DNA of 64,000 nucleotides from Gyromitra esculenta (Eukaryota; Ascomycota; Pezizomycetes; Pezizales; Discinaceae), in assembly GCA_038503075.1 (NCBI GenBank), contig JBCAML010000007.1, forward strand, positions 1,612,001-1,676,000, written 5' to 3'. Position 1 is the stretch's first letter; every line of letters starts with the position of its first letter. A program made the translations under genes and the position numbers. Below are positions 1 through 10,940 of the stretch, one piece after another. A model generated the notes under the pieces. It was not told the origin of the DNA and searched no databases. It saw nothing but the letters and a program-made list of their open reading frames with translations.

Positions 1-175
1 CACTCGCTATGGATCCTGGCGTTTGTAGCCCATGGGTTTAACCGATGTTCTGGTCGACAAGCGACTTTAGCCTGCACTTGGCAATCGATTAGTTCGGTAC
101 TCCAGGTAGGAGGCTGTGCCAGATAACTTAAAATTAGGTTGGATAGTGATGGTAGAGGAAAGTGGTGTTGGCCTT

Positions 176-203
176 CTTATTCTATTCTATTCTATTTTAT
201 TTT
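176..203. repeat. Pentanucleotide microsatellite
   Basis: Short imperfect tandem run of TTCTA units decaying into TTTTA on its right side. No neighbouring gene. Confidence 0.7.
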
Positions 204-1316
204 GAGTGTGGGGCCTTTTAGTATCTTCGTATCCAAATGCCAGTCAAAAAATTAAAGGCTCTTTCGACGGCTTCCCGTGAATAAAATAGCGGGTCTATTG
301 ATCTCGTGCTAGTTACTTCTAGGTGCTGCCTTTTCTAGGCAAACACCGGGAGACCAACAGAGTATTAACACGGCGTCAACACCTTCCTTCAATTCGTGAG
401 AACTTAGAATTTGCCATTTACAGCCCGATTCCATTGGGTCGTGATGTTGGTTTTAGGACGAACCAGGGCTCGAATCTATGTAGTATTTAAGCACTCCGAT
501 GGGGCCAAGGTGGACACTAATAGTATCGTAGGGCATCCTAAGCCCATAGCAGCCTTAGAAAACCAGACTTACAGCGACCAAAATGCGCCTAACTACACAC
601 GAGATATAATAGGTCTTCTACATATATAATTGACGAGGCAGTGCGTCAGAGCGCTTCGAAACGCATTCTAGATATGTTCAGGTTTAATAGCTGCAGCTTC
701 ATCTTTCTTTCAAAAGGGCACAAAAGCAGGGGCAACTGTCGAAACCGACACTCAACAAGATGAATTTAGTAGTTGCCTACATGACGCCAAACTGCGCAAT
801 GTATTAGGGTAGCAGCCTTCTGAATGTAACTTATGATTACTAGCGGTTACAGTACCGGTTCTTTAGTTAGCCGACGCGACGGATTGCAATTGCAATTACA
901 GAATATGTGAAATTTCTTAGAGGTTTTGCACGACTGTCCTTTTCTAAACTTCTGGTTTTAATGGCTTTAGATTTACAGTACATACTAAATCTCTCTTGCT
1001 TTTGCACCAGGCTAGTGCGGCTGTGCATGTGCTCTATCGACTGGAGCTCGAAGCTTCACCATACTATCGGCTGCAATCGATCTGCGCTTCAGCCTTAATA
1101 ATATCAGCCAATACTAAATAAACACAAAATATATATGGTGGGTTATAATTATGTGTAGAGAATTACCACTTTGGGCAGAGAAAGTGGACGTCCAACATTA
1201 CGGAAATGTCGGTCATGTCAAATTAATGTGTGTTTTGTTTTTGTTTTTTGTTTGTGTTTTCGTTACTAGTTACTTGTTCGATCGCCATAACCCAAGGGTT
1301 GGATGCGTAAATGAAT

Positions 1317-1335
1317 TACTACTACTACTACTACT
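1317..1335. repeat. (TAC)n microsatellite
   Basis: About six perfect TAC units in gene-free DNA. Confidence 0.8.
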
Positions 1336-2510
1336 ATGTGTAGAGAAGATCACACAAAGTCACTCGTGATTCTTAGAATTTGATGCTGAAGTAGGTTACC
1401 CGTAACTCGGTAAAAAAAGAAAAAATTGGCCCATAAGGCAGTGGTGGCTTAGTCTCTATGTAAGTAAATCGCTAATGAAAGGGTAAAATTGGGGGAGAGC
1501 AACTTTACCGAACGGTGGGATAGATTGTATTTCAGGAGCAGAGCAGCCTCGCAATCAACTTGTCACGTGACAATACTCTCCTATATTGGGTGTTGACAAA
1601 TTAAGCTCCGCCAAAAACCCTAACTTTAGCGAATGAGCGTCTGATTGCGAGACTAAGTAGAGCACATGTATGCTGGATTTAGTGATTTAAGGGGGGAAAA
1701 TCTAACCTTAACTTATTAGGTCAAAAAGCTGGGTCTTTGGCCATTTGCGCCATAGTCTCTTTGATGTGTTGATGATTTTTTTTTGTGTTGTCGATTAACT
1801 GCAGCTGCATGCGTAAGATACATACGGGTCTTAATATTGTATATAGTCATGCTCGTAAAGTACAACCTGTTGATAGCTTATGATAACGCCAAATAGTGAT
1901 AGATCGCGCTAGGGAGCAGTAAATTGAGAGAAGAACTATGGAAGCACTGAGATGTTAAATAACACCTAACAGTCTTATATAATTACCTTCTACAGAAACT
2001 ATAACCTCAATCTGCCGGCAATCGTACTTAGGAGGGAGTATGGTGCTAATATTTTGCTAACAAGGCTGCACTACGAGTGTAGGGGTAAGTCCGATGACAG
2101 GTGGCGGTGTGAGTAAGAGTTGTCAGTATTTCTTTCCACTTTACAACTCTTCGAGAGGTCTAATAAAAATGGTAAGAATGGTGAATGCTATGTACTAAAC
2201 ATTGAGCAGATTTACTCGATAAATCTATGAAATCCAAGTGAGTTTGAGTCCCCCGACAAAAGAGCTGCAACGCAACCTACCACCAGACTTTCCCCTACAC
2301 CCGTAGTACATACATGTATACTGTATTATCTAGGTAAATTCGACCCGTAGCGAAGGGAGAAGTGTGCGCAACACGTATCAGTCATTACAGAAAAACTGAA
2401 GACACAACTGAATCAGTACAAGTGTCACTTTTCCTATCCTAAGGTCTTGAATTTTCACCTGTTCCAGCGCCTGCCAACGCGCATTTCTTCCTGTTGCAGT
2501 AAGTCAAATT

Positions 2511-2636
2511 TACCTACTCGTAAATGACTGACGTTTGTGCACCGGGCTGGGCCTGTGCCTCAAACACTTTTTGCAATTTTGTATAGCATGCAGAGCCAGC
2601 CCGGTGCAAAAATATCAGTCAATTACGAGTAGATAA
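2511..2636. mobile_element. MITE-like inverted-repeat element E1
   Basis: The left arm (from about 2515, TACTCGTAAATGACTGACG) and the right arm (reverse complement from about 2632, TACTCGTAATTGACTGATA) match over about 37 bp, including a shared GCACCGGGCTGG core, around a loop of about 45 bp. No coding capacity. Just outside the right arm the sequence continues into ATACGGTA, resembling the TACCGTATT ends of other elements in this cluster. Confidence 0.75.
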
Positions 2637-2995
2637 TACGGTATGTATATGTACTAAGGCGAGTATGCGTATCTATAGCTCAAATTATCATTCTATCTTA
2701 CAGGGGTGACCAATATACCTAACTCGATAGCTGAAGTCCCCCACTATAGTTAGCGGCTGTGTAGTTATATGAATTTCCTCAGCCTTTGCGGACCGGGAGT
2801 TGCCATCCAAGCTCTGCGATGCGATCAACGTCTAACTAGAACTCAGCTTCAGAGACCGTATTCTTAGTGAGAATTCCCCGCAATATAACAAGTACAATTC
2901 GTCCGGATCTTAGCTATCAGCCAACGAAGTTCCCCCCGCCCCTTGAATAAAAACTACTTTAGCAGGGCTATGTTTTGAATCAACAAGTGAATATG

Positions 2996-3021
2996 GCGTC
3001 ACGGCGCGCGCGCCGTGACGC
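2996..3021. repeat. Perfect 26-bp GC-rich palindrome
   Basis: GCGTCACGGCGCG is followed directly by its exact reverse complement, giving a perfect loopless palindrome centred on a CG-alternating run, in otherwise AT-leaning gene-free DNA. Confidence 0.9.
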
Positions 3022-3715
3022 AACTGGCAAACTGACTTAAACTTAGCACCGTCAATATTGCTCAGTAGGGAGTGTGAGGTTAAAACAAAAAGTACGGCTT
3101 TTTGAGTGGAGCTCTCAATCTGAACCCAGCAGTGTGGATTGGGGAACAATCCCGCATGTTTCCTCTGTAGCCAATGGGCTCTGTAGTGCTTTCTGCTGAC
3201 ACCGATGGGGATGGGGATACGTAACGCAAATGCACCCCGATGAGATTTTTCCTCAGCCGGAAGCCAAAACGTAACTCCTAATATCAAACTTAATGACCGT
3301 ATCGCAGCATTCCCCCCCCGCCTCCCACCCAAAAAGCAAAGCCTTGAACCTTGAGAGCCTACTCGTAATAGTAGATTTCGACCTCAGGCAATAAGCCTTC
3401 CTGCGCTGCGTATACCGATGCACTGAACTCGTTTCAAGAGCACAATTATATATTCGTACTTGAGCAACTCATACTGATCTACCAGTGCTAAGCTATCTTA
3501 ATAGCCACATCAGGCAAGTTTAACAGCCAGCGTCGGGAACTATCTCATTTCAAGTAAGATTCGGCCGGGTTTCCCTAAGTTTTCTTAACTTTACTAACTT
3601 GCCCCGAGAGTCATAACAGCAAAAGTGAAACCGTGTCCAGTTAACTGCTGCTCCGTCCAAGCTACAGATTAGCCCTGAATCGAGATTTGCAGAATCCAAT
3701 TGTCATACCGTGTCT

Positions 3716-3973
3716 TGTGCCGTGGCGAAATTGTGCAATAGCGAGAACTAACCACATAAAGTAGGTTAGAAGGTATGATGTATTAGGTTTGAGCAAGTGA
3801 AAGCCTTGCGAAGCCTCGAGACTACCGACCACAAATCACCAACGATGTTCAGTGTGAAGTAAAGGTGATCCTGGCGACATTTACCTAACCCACTACACGT
3901 ATACCCACCCCTTCCGACTTTATTTGGTCAGTTCTCGCCATTGCACAATCTCGCCACTGCACAAAATACGGTA
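3716..3973. mobile_element. MITE-like element E2, copy a (258 bp)
   Basis: TA-bounded element with inverted ends reading TACCGTRTYTTGTGC on both sides. The inverted similarity runs about 55 bp through a GGCGARATTGTGCAAT core to a CAC/CCAAATAAAGT segment. The interior includes GTGAAGTAAAGGTGATCCTG, found again in copy b at 6883-7148. No open reading frame for a transposase, so it would need an enzyme in trans. TACCGTATT-type ends with a TA target are typical of Tc1/mariner/pogo (Fot1-like) families; that assignment is inference. Confidence 0.85.
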
Positions 3974-4072
3974 CTCATGTCGCCGAGATCCAATCAGGTT
4001 ACGTGACCGGTCAATGAGCTGTTAGCCACCAATTTCTACACGTAACCTAATTGGATCTCAGCAATATGAGTA
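3972..4072. mobile_element. MITE-like foldback element E3, copy a (101 bp)
   Basis: The left arm TACTCATGTCGCCGAGATCC and the right arm (reverse complement TACTCATATTGCTGAGATCC) pair over about 34 bp, extending through a GGTTACGTG segment, around a loop of about 33 bp. Its left TA is the same TA that closes element E2a, so the two elements abut without spacer. A shorter relative lies at 6426-6484. Confidence 0.8.
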
Positions 4073-5228
4073 GATAGGTTGGTCCTGTGACGAGTACTAA
4101 TCAAAATATGGGAATTGTTATTTAGTTTGGGGTTGGTTGCAACGAACGTTAAGACTGACCCACGAGAGTCGTCGTGAACATCCCCAACCTAGGCTAGCGA
4201 CAGGGCCGTGCTCGGTACAGGGCCGACCTGTCTAACCATGATTGGGGAAATTAAAGAAATAGTCAGTTTTGCCTCCTAGACCCAGCCATCGAGCTAACAT
4301 TTTTCGAGTTTGGCGGTTAGATCAATTTGCATTCGAGTGATATAACATGATTAGACTATTGCGAGGAGGCGCAGAGAGAAACTGAACGCAGGATATGGAA
4401 AGACGCATAAGCTCAGAGTAGTATCTTTTCGCATAGGATATCTTTTCTCTCATCCAATTTCGCCACGTTCCGGTCATCCCGATTATTCTTTGATAGGAAG
4501 GAGTACATATGGCTTGGGTGCTCTTAGATGTCGACCAATAGAATTGGCATGTGGAACGCCTTTGTCTTACAAACTATGCCAAGTTTTAATCCATGTATGC
4601 CAAACCCCAGGCTGTTTTTCTACAGAAATCTTCAACCTGAATATATCCACCACCAGCACTTCTCAAGAGATATCCCTGCAGATGTGAACTTCCCATGGGT
4701 TTGGGTATTTAACTCAATTTTTCAATGTAATATTTAGCAAAAACATCCTCTGCGCATACCTAGTCACGCCTAGGGTATCATTCAGAACGGTTCCACTTTC
4801 CCTTTTTTACAGCCAAAGATGGGGTTTTATTCCACAACAACCACTCATTGCGGTGCTCTATAAAAACTTGGAAAGCTTTATTACTATACTGAAAGGCTTT
4901 GCAAGTTTTCTTGGGCTGCCTGGATGTCTGTGGGAGTCTGAATTTCGGCCTAAAATCGAGGTCGACGTCCAAGCGCACCCGTACCATACCTGATGTGAAA
5001 AAACCAGTCTCCCTTCTGTAGTCGTTGGTCCGGGTAACTTTCCCTAAACTGCTCGGGGAGTCTCATGTTGCCGGATTGCTATTACTTTCCCTATCCTGGA
5101 AATAAGGTTGGATCCTTACGCAAATAGGAAACTTTCCATCGTGGCAACTAAGTTCTTGGTTACTCCCTCCAAAAACCAATCTACCATAGCCTGTCTTGCT
5201 GGGTGATTTTGGTGGGTAAATGTACTTC

Positions 5229-5380
5229 TATGAGTAGAGCGGTGGAGGGGTCAGCGAGGCAGAGGGTATAACGAGGCTTGAGTACTCTAGCAAATGAAAT
5301 ATTCCACCACAAAATGGATATCAGTTTGTTAACCAAGACCGCCAAACCTCGTTATACCCCTCCAGCCCAGTGCTCTACTA
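5229..5380. mobile_element. MITE-like inverted-repeat element E4 (imperfect)
   Basis: The left arm (GAGTAGAGCGGTGGAGGGGT, then GGGTATAACGAGGCTTG) and the right arm (reverse complement GTAGAGCACTGG, then GGAGGGGTATAACGAGGTTTG) match in two blocks separated by a small insertion in the left arm. Its right TA (5379-5380) is also the left TA of element E5. Confidence 0.6.
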
Positions 5381-5686
5381 CCGTATTTACTCGGATAATT
5401 GGCTAAGTCCGGTATCTCCGGGGTACTTGTAGCAACTAGCAAACTACACGTTGTGCACAGGTACTTTAGAGGCTGTGGCCGTTGCAACGCTGTTCTGAAA
5501 TCTGGAAGTACAACAACTTTATATATGATTTGCTGGTTGCTACAAGTACCTCGGAGATACCGTTGTCTCGAACCAGACTCTGGGGTTCTGGTGATGAAGT
5601 AATTACATAAACAAGCTAAGCCTAATTGGGACTGGCACGAGACAAGGAGATACCGGACTTAGCCAATTATCCGAGTAAATACGGTA
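5379..5686. mobile_element. MITE-like element E5 with 41-bp perfect TIRs and internal hairpins (308 bp)
   Basis: The first 41 bp, starting TACCGTATTTACTCGGATAA, are repeated without mismatch as the inverted right end. Inside, the subterminal block GGTATCTCCG-GGTACTTGTAGCAAC (about 5411-5437) occurs again inverted at about 5533-5561, and TTGTCTCG (about 5563) pairs with CGAGACAA (about 5638). The element is therefore a nested set of hairpins. No transposase frame. The perfect arms suggest it is young compared with its neighbours. Confidence 0.85.
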
Positions 5687-6080
5687 GCAAACTTTAGAAA
5701 CAAGAATTGACTACGAAAAATTGAGTAGCGTTTGTTGGGTTATTAAACTCGCCACTAACCAACCCATGAATTTCTCGGAGATCAAGTGACGTGTCTAAGC
5801 CGATTTCAGGTTATTTCCAAACCAATCTAAGTTAAATTCGCGAAAGCGCGTTATTCAATCTGTCGAGTTATCACGGTATTCGTGGTGTTTACAACACTTG
5901 AGCTGAGAAAATGTGGCATCCGACGCGGCGAAAAGAGTTGATCTCGACCGAGTGCAGGGGGGGGATTCTGGTCATATGCTGAAACCTATCAAGTAATTAT
6001 TCAGGCTTTTGCGATTTATAACTCATCCACTTTTGTATTAAAAATTCTGGGTACATACAGTCACTCCTGGCCACACGACG

Positions 6081-6310
6081 AAACTGGGCAGTTGAAGAAC
6101 AAGGGTTTACCACCACAAATACTTGTTAGCAAGCATACGAACTGGGAAAAGGGGTGGAGTGGTTTTGTATGCTACGGAATTCGTGGCTAATACCGTAGCG
6201 TATGGATTCACACATCCCCTGTTTTCTGGTTCGTATTCCTACTAACAAGTGTTTAGAACCCTAAACCACTGTTGCTCTCTCCCAGACCCCTGTTCGCCAA
6301 CTGCCCAGCT
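6081..6310. mobile_element. Long inverted-repeat element E6 (about 230 bp)
   Basis: The arms start AACTGGGCAGTTG on the left and CCAACTGCCCAGCT on the right and continue, with indels, through ACTTGTTAG, ATACGAACTGGGAAAAGGGG (left) and ATACGAACCAGAAAACAGGGG (right, inverted). The centre is itself palindromic (GTATGCTACGG against CCGTAGCGTAT). No coding capacity. Confidence 0.7.
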
Positions 6311-6425
6311 GGCGGATATGGGGGGAACTTGGTAGCAACGAGCATGAAACCCTAAACCTCTGCGAATTGGATCAGCTAGCCCCTTGTCCAGTTCCGCCAT
6401 CAGGCTGGGGATGTCTGCACTTACA

Positions 6426-6484
6426 TACTCATGTCGCCGATTTCCAACTTGATCATGTGACATGTTAAAAGGTAGACATGAGTA
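6426..6484. repeat. Short foldback related to E3 (copy b, 59 bp)
   Basis: Starts TACTCATGTCGCCGATTTCC, as E3a does, and ends GACATGAGTA, forming a shorter hairpin. Probably a deleted or diverged copy of the same family. Confidence 0.6.
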
Positions 6485-6882
6485 GACGCCTCCACGGCCC
6501 ACCCGGACAGTTCATGATTGGCCAATATTTGGTATAGAGTACCTGCAAAGAAGTCAGTTGCAACGCTGGAAACTCACCTATTTCCGTTAGCTATCCAGGT
6601 GAGGGGATATGCGGGTGAACCGTGAAGACATCTATCCCGACCAGCTAATTGCGAATAGGACGGGCTGAGCACCGAACACAGATTCTGGTTTACGGAGGTA
6701 TGGTATCCGAATCATCTGGCAGGGCTCTTCACGGCATTGAACGGATGCCAGTCGGGGTTCTGGTTGGGATGGGTTATCCTGCCAGGCCAAAATAACCCCT
6801 ACCAAAACAGTAATATGTGGGACTATGAACCCAAAACCTGGATAGTTGGTACAAGATAATTCTAGAATTATGTTTGTCTGAA

Positions 6883-7148
6883 TACCGTGTTTTGTGCTGG
6901 GGCGAGATTGTGCAATAGCGAGAATTAACCACATAAAGTACATGTAGGTTGGGGGGTGTGATGGATCAGGTTCGAGCAAGTGAAAGGCTCGTGAATCCTC
7001 GCAATCACCAATCACCAACGATGTTTAGCGTGAAGTAAAGGTGATCCTGACGACATTTACCTAACCCACTACCCACCACCCATCCCTTCCGACTTTATTT
7101 GGCCAGTTTTCGCCATTGCACAATCTCGCCACTGCACAAAACACGGTA
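6883..7148. mobile_element. MITE-like element E2, copy b (266 bp)
   Basis: Second copy of the 3716-3973 family, same orientation, TA at both borders, inverted ends TACCGTGTTTTGTGC. The copies are collinear with scattered substitutions and small indels (for example a CATG insertion after CATAAAGTA, and different lengths in the CCCACTAC tract). A minus-strand open frame across it is an artefact of the repeat, not a gene. Confidence 0.85.
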
Positions 7149-8270
7149 TTTGATATTTCACAACAAACTTGGCCAGCACAGAGCAGTGGGTTAAAATCAC
7201 GATAATGCGCTGCGCCCGGCGGAATTTGTAGTTGTAAACGGAAGGCAGGCTACATATGCATGGCAGAACCTAAAGAACTCGACCACCTCTTTCCATAAAG
7301 TAATGGAGCTAGTATATGCGTAGCTAGTATATACGTATCTTTTTCGAGTTATCTAGTAGAGACATCTTGCGCGTCCACCCATTTACTAGCCAAAAAAAAA
7401 GGGTTTGTGATGGGGGTAAAGTTGGGTAACAACCAAATATACATTCCGGAGGCTACAACCTACGGAATTTAACACCGACAACTATAGATTGCAGACTAAT
7501 GTGTAGATAGAACAGCCACAAAGTAAACGGCAGTGGTAGGTTGATTATGGGCTGGGGAGTTGTGTTGTTAATGGGGCATGGCTGCTGCCAAGATTTACCC
7601 ACATCACAAGCTTTATTTCATAGCAAGTAGTGGATAACGACTTGAGGCTACGTGGACCTATGCCTAAACGCAGAGTACATGTAGTGGTTTTATGACGCGT
7701 TTACTTCTTAAGTACACAGGCTGTATGTAGTAGATGGCCCACGGAGAGCAAAGCCACCTCGTCACTCAGTGTGCGCCATTCTGATAAATGAGATTAATAT
7801 GTTTACTGGCCACGGAATGCCAAAGTTGTTGGTGAGGATTTTCATCACCCATATTAGCAACAAGTTAAAGAGCCTAAAAAATTATCCAGTGAGAGTAGAA
7901 CCGGAAGGAGCTGCTCAAACATACATGTGTCTGAGGTAGAATTTTTTTTTGTTAAATCATAGTTTCATTGCTTACATGGGCACAAGAATATCGCATGCAA
8001 CAAAAGTTATGGCTTGAACAAAATCCTGTGATAGATTTATGAGCTATTTACGTTATATCTAAACCTTCTGGGAGGTATGAAGTCTCGGATATAAAGAATT
8101 GGCCTGGACTGGGTGTTATCAAAACATCCAAAGAGGAGCTACCACAGAAGAAAAATGGGCGAGCGATTTGGATAGCGATTTTCAATACCTCAAGGCGACG
8201 CAGTGGTGTAGAACTTCATTAAAGGCCTAGGCTAATTTTTACTTGCCAAAAAAAATAGTCTTACCTCAGG

Positions 8271-8400
8271 GTACCTGATTAGAGACTTTGGGCAAATAGA
8301 TCCGGCTCCGATTCCCAGCAATTTAATTGGTGCAGGTCAGCTTCTGGTTGGTTAAAAACCAGGGCTGGCTCAAAAGCGCAAAGTCTCTATTACGCAGTAC
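8271..8400. mobile_element. MITE-like inverted-repeat element E7 (130 bp)
   Basis: The left end GTACCTGATTAGAGACTTTG and the right end, inverted, GTACTGCGTAATAGAGACTT pair over about 25 bp with a small offset, centred on the shared TAGAGACTTTG block. No coding capacity. Confidence 0.55.
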
Positions 8401-8694
8401 GTGACAACCATATAGAACTTCACCAAAAACCCTCACCAGCGAGCCATCACACAACTCAACTATTCATGCTAATAGGATCAATCAACTAAAAAAATATACG
8501 AGCAACAGGCTAGAACGAGGATGCCTGTTTATTTGTTCCCTTTTAATGATGATTGTAATATGTACTGGTGATTGTGGGGTTCATTAATGTGGTCCCACCT
8601 ACAATGTACAGCCCTTTCCAGAAAGTCCTGGCTCCCCCCTCGCTAACGAGTACCAACCTCAACAACGATGCCCCCCACATACACAATAGAAACA

Positions 8695-8864
8695 TACAGT
8701 CGTTCACGGGGTGATAGCGAACACTGGGTGTTAGCGAACAGGGGGATTTAGACCAATAGGGTACTAGAAGTTTCCGCCTAGATCCGCGACTTGGCAACTT
8801 TCTTTCCCACAAAACCCCTGTTCGTCAACACCCAGTATTCGCTATCACCCCGTGAACGACTGTA
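8695..8864. mobile_element. MITE-like element E8 with about 50-bp TIRs (170 bp)
   Basis: Both ends read TACAGTCGTTCACGGGGTGA inward and continue through TAGCGAA-ACTGGGTGTT-CGAACAGGGG with few mismatches, bounded by TA. The GCGAACAGGGG block recurs near the right arm of E6. The interior shows no reading frame. Confidence 0.85.
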
Positions 8865-9258
8865 GCTACTCTCGTTGATTATGGCCTTGATTGTAAAAAA
8901 TTGTGAAATATATAATGCCGATGAGCCGTGTGAGGCAATGCAAGAGGAGTAGAATGCTCTGGATCAAAAAAACTGGATATAGTAGACTGTATTCTAGAGC
9001 GCACTGAGGCTGTAATTTCTGCAAAAGGTGGCCACATAAAGTAGCAAAATCTCATTTAGTATATCAATATTTGTACATATCTTTCCTTTTAATATTCACT
9101 GTTTTCTTCAGTTTTATAGCCATTTGAATCACGTTGCCGGGGGTGCCGGGACTCTCCGGACAAGACTACTCATATTGTACTCTGAGGTAAGATTTTTTTA
9201 GCGAGTACTTCATTGTGTCGTAAGGGTATCTTCCTATATAAATACTAAAAACGCAGAG

Positions 9259-9471
9259 TACCGTTGTATTTGGCGAATAGGCCCATGGGCTCAAAGTAAA
9301 GTGGTGAGAAAGAAGGCGGCGAAGAGAGCCAATCAAATAGCATTGACTCCGTTGAAACAGGAAAGTGCTGGCAGTAACCCCAACCCTGAGGTTCTAATTG
9401 GTTTGTTCCCACGCCTTCTTTCTCACTACTTTACTTTAAGCCCATGGGCTTACTCGCCAAATACAACAGTA
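9259..9471. mobile_element. MITE-like element E9 with about 58-bp TIRs (213 bp)
   Basis: The left arm TACCGTTGTATTTGGCGAAT and the inverted right arm TACTGTTGTATTTGGCGAGT continue through GCCCATGGGCT, AAAGTAAAGT and GTGAGAAAGAAGGCG. TA-bounded. The plus-strand open frame at 9301-9540 lies over the element and is not considered a gene. Confidence 0.85.
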
Positions 9472-9787
9472 TGCCTCGTAAAATACCTTGCTTATCAATA
9501 TCAGATCTTGATTTGCGATCTACTCACCCCCAGCACGTGACTAGTTGATTTCACAACAAGGCACCAACAAAGGCAGAAATCTTCCTAACCGGCAGCGCCT
9601 CTTAAGCTTGCGACCGCTGAGATCCATGAACGCTGATATAAACTAATGATTAAGAACAAACAAAAACAAACGCCTGGGTGAGCCTAGGAGGCTGATTAGC
9701 TGCGTATGTGAGCGCAGAGTGCAAATTTGATGTCTCAGAAGTGAGTTTGTTTCGAGGGTTTACAAGAAGCGCTAGCCTCTAGAAATG

Positions 9788-9794
9788 TATAAAA
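9788..9794 (+). promoter_or_regulatory. TATA-like box upstream of the vWA gene
   Basis: TATAAAA about 109 bp before the ATG at 9897, followed by a C/A-rich, CAACA-repeating leader (about 9836-9893) typical of fungal 5' untranslated regions. Confidence 0.5.
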
Positions 9795-9896
9795 CTGCTT
9801 CCCATAACCTCAATCGACAAATCCTTCCCAGCCAACAGCATACAACAACATACAAGATCAGAAGCAACAGCAATAGAAGCAACAACAACACACATC

Positions 9897-10940
9897 ATGT
9901 CGAAAAGACACTCCCTTAGAATTCTCTCGAGCTTTGGACGCTCCAGATCTTCATCTCCAGGAAAACCAGGCAGAAACGAGAAATCTCGTAGCGTCTCTAG
10001 AATGGAGCCTCCTACCGAACCCCCACCAACCTACTCAGCCCAATGCCCTGTACCAGTTACGCCTACCAGTCCCGAATATGATACATCGCAATCCTCACCT
10101 ATTTCTCAAGATGCCGCAGCAATGTTGCCCCCCCCCAATTCTCTCCAATATGCTACTCCAGCGTTCACTCCTAATTATAACACTCACTCCTCTACGTCTT
10201 ATTGGGATACACTGCCATCAATCACGACAAGTCCGCCAATAGAACCCGTGACTCGCCGCTCCTCTTTCCGCGACGGTAGAGAAGCGGGCATCGATCACTA
10301 CGAAGGACTTTCTCGATTCGATACCGTCTTCCTAATCGATGATAGTGGTTCCATGTCTGGGGCTAACTGGGGGCAAACTTCAGCGGCGCTTTCGGCGATA
10401 GTGCCCATATGTACTGCACATGACTCCGATGGTGTTGATATCTACTTCCTTAATAACCCTGTTGCGCATACACACATTCGTTCAGCTGCTCAAGTTCTCC
10501 AAATTTTCTCGACAGTGCGCCCTTCAGGGGCTACCCCAACTGGAAGAAAGCTTGGGGAATTATTTACCCTATACCTCAAGGCATACAAACGAAACCCACA
10601 AATTAAGCCAATGAACATCATTGTTATTACCGACGGCGAGCCGACAGATCCTCAGAAACTGGAAAAAAATATCGTTAACACCGCTAAGGAGCTTGACAAC
10701 CTCGGAGCTCAGGAGAGGCAGATTGGTGTTCAGTTTTTCCAAGTTGGTAATGATGAGATTGCAACGGAAAGTTTGGAGGAGCTTGACAATTCGCTTGTTG
10801 AAGAATGGGGTGTGAGGGATATGGTCGACACTGTGAGCTGGAAAAAGATGAACGAAGGAAAGGGGTTATCTGCAGATGGTATTCTGAAAGTGGTGATGGG
10901 AGCGGTCGATAAAAGTCTGGATAGAAAAAGGAGGGTTTAG
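9897..10940 (+). CDS. von Willebrand factor A domain protein
   Basis: Intronless 347-residue protein. Residues 1-125 are basic then proline/serine-rich and probably disordered (RSRSSSPGKPGR, PPTEPPPTYS). From about residue 140 there is a clear vWA fold: the metal-ion-dependent adhesion site DDSGSMS supplies Asp148, Ser150 and Ser152, the SGATPTG loop near 210-216 would supply the MIDAS threonine, and VITDGEPTD (Asp246) supplies the last ligand. The domain ends near the basic C terminus. The start codon is supported by a TATA box and C/A-rich leader. Fungal vWA proteins of this form are cytosolic or nuclear, with mostly unknown roles in protein-protein contact. No signal peptide or membrane segment. 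It sits alone between two groups of foldback elements; no partner gene identifies its job. Confidence 0.92.
   Translation: MSKRHSLRILSSFGRSRSSSPGKPGRNEKSRSVSRMEPPTEPPPTYSAQCPVPVTPTSPEYDTSQSSPISQDAAAMLPPPNSLQYATPAFTPNYNTHSSTSYWDTLPSITTSPPIEPVTRRSSFRDGREAGIDHYEGLSRFDTVFLIDDSGSMSGANWGQTSAALSAIVPICTAHDSDGVDIYFLNNPVAHTHIRSAAQVLQIFSTVRPSGATPTGRKLGELFTLYLKAYKRNPQIKPMNIIVITDGEPTDPQKLEKNIVNTAKELDNLGAQERQIGVQFFQVGNDEIATESLEELDNSLVEEWGVRDMVDTVSWKKMNEGKGLSADGILKVVMGAVDKSLDRKRRV

Larger units (their letters stand above)
1..2510. other. Gene-free stretch, left edge
   Basis: No reading frame here has protein-like composition or splice-linked exons. The longest open frames (63-72 codons) look random. The only structures seen are a TTCTA-type pentanucleotide run near 176-203 and a TAC/CTA trinucleotide run near 1317-1335. 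Confidence 0.6.

Noticed and set aside
2910..3332. 140-codon minus-strand open frame
   Set aside because: Spans the GC palindrome and has no domain, introns or protein-like composition; likely chance.
6632..7018. 128-codon minus-strand open frame
   Set aside because: Overlaps MITE copy E2b; open only because of the repeat.
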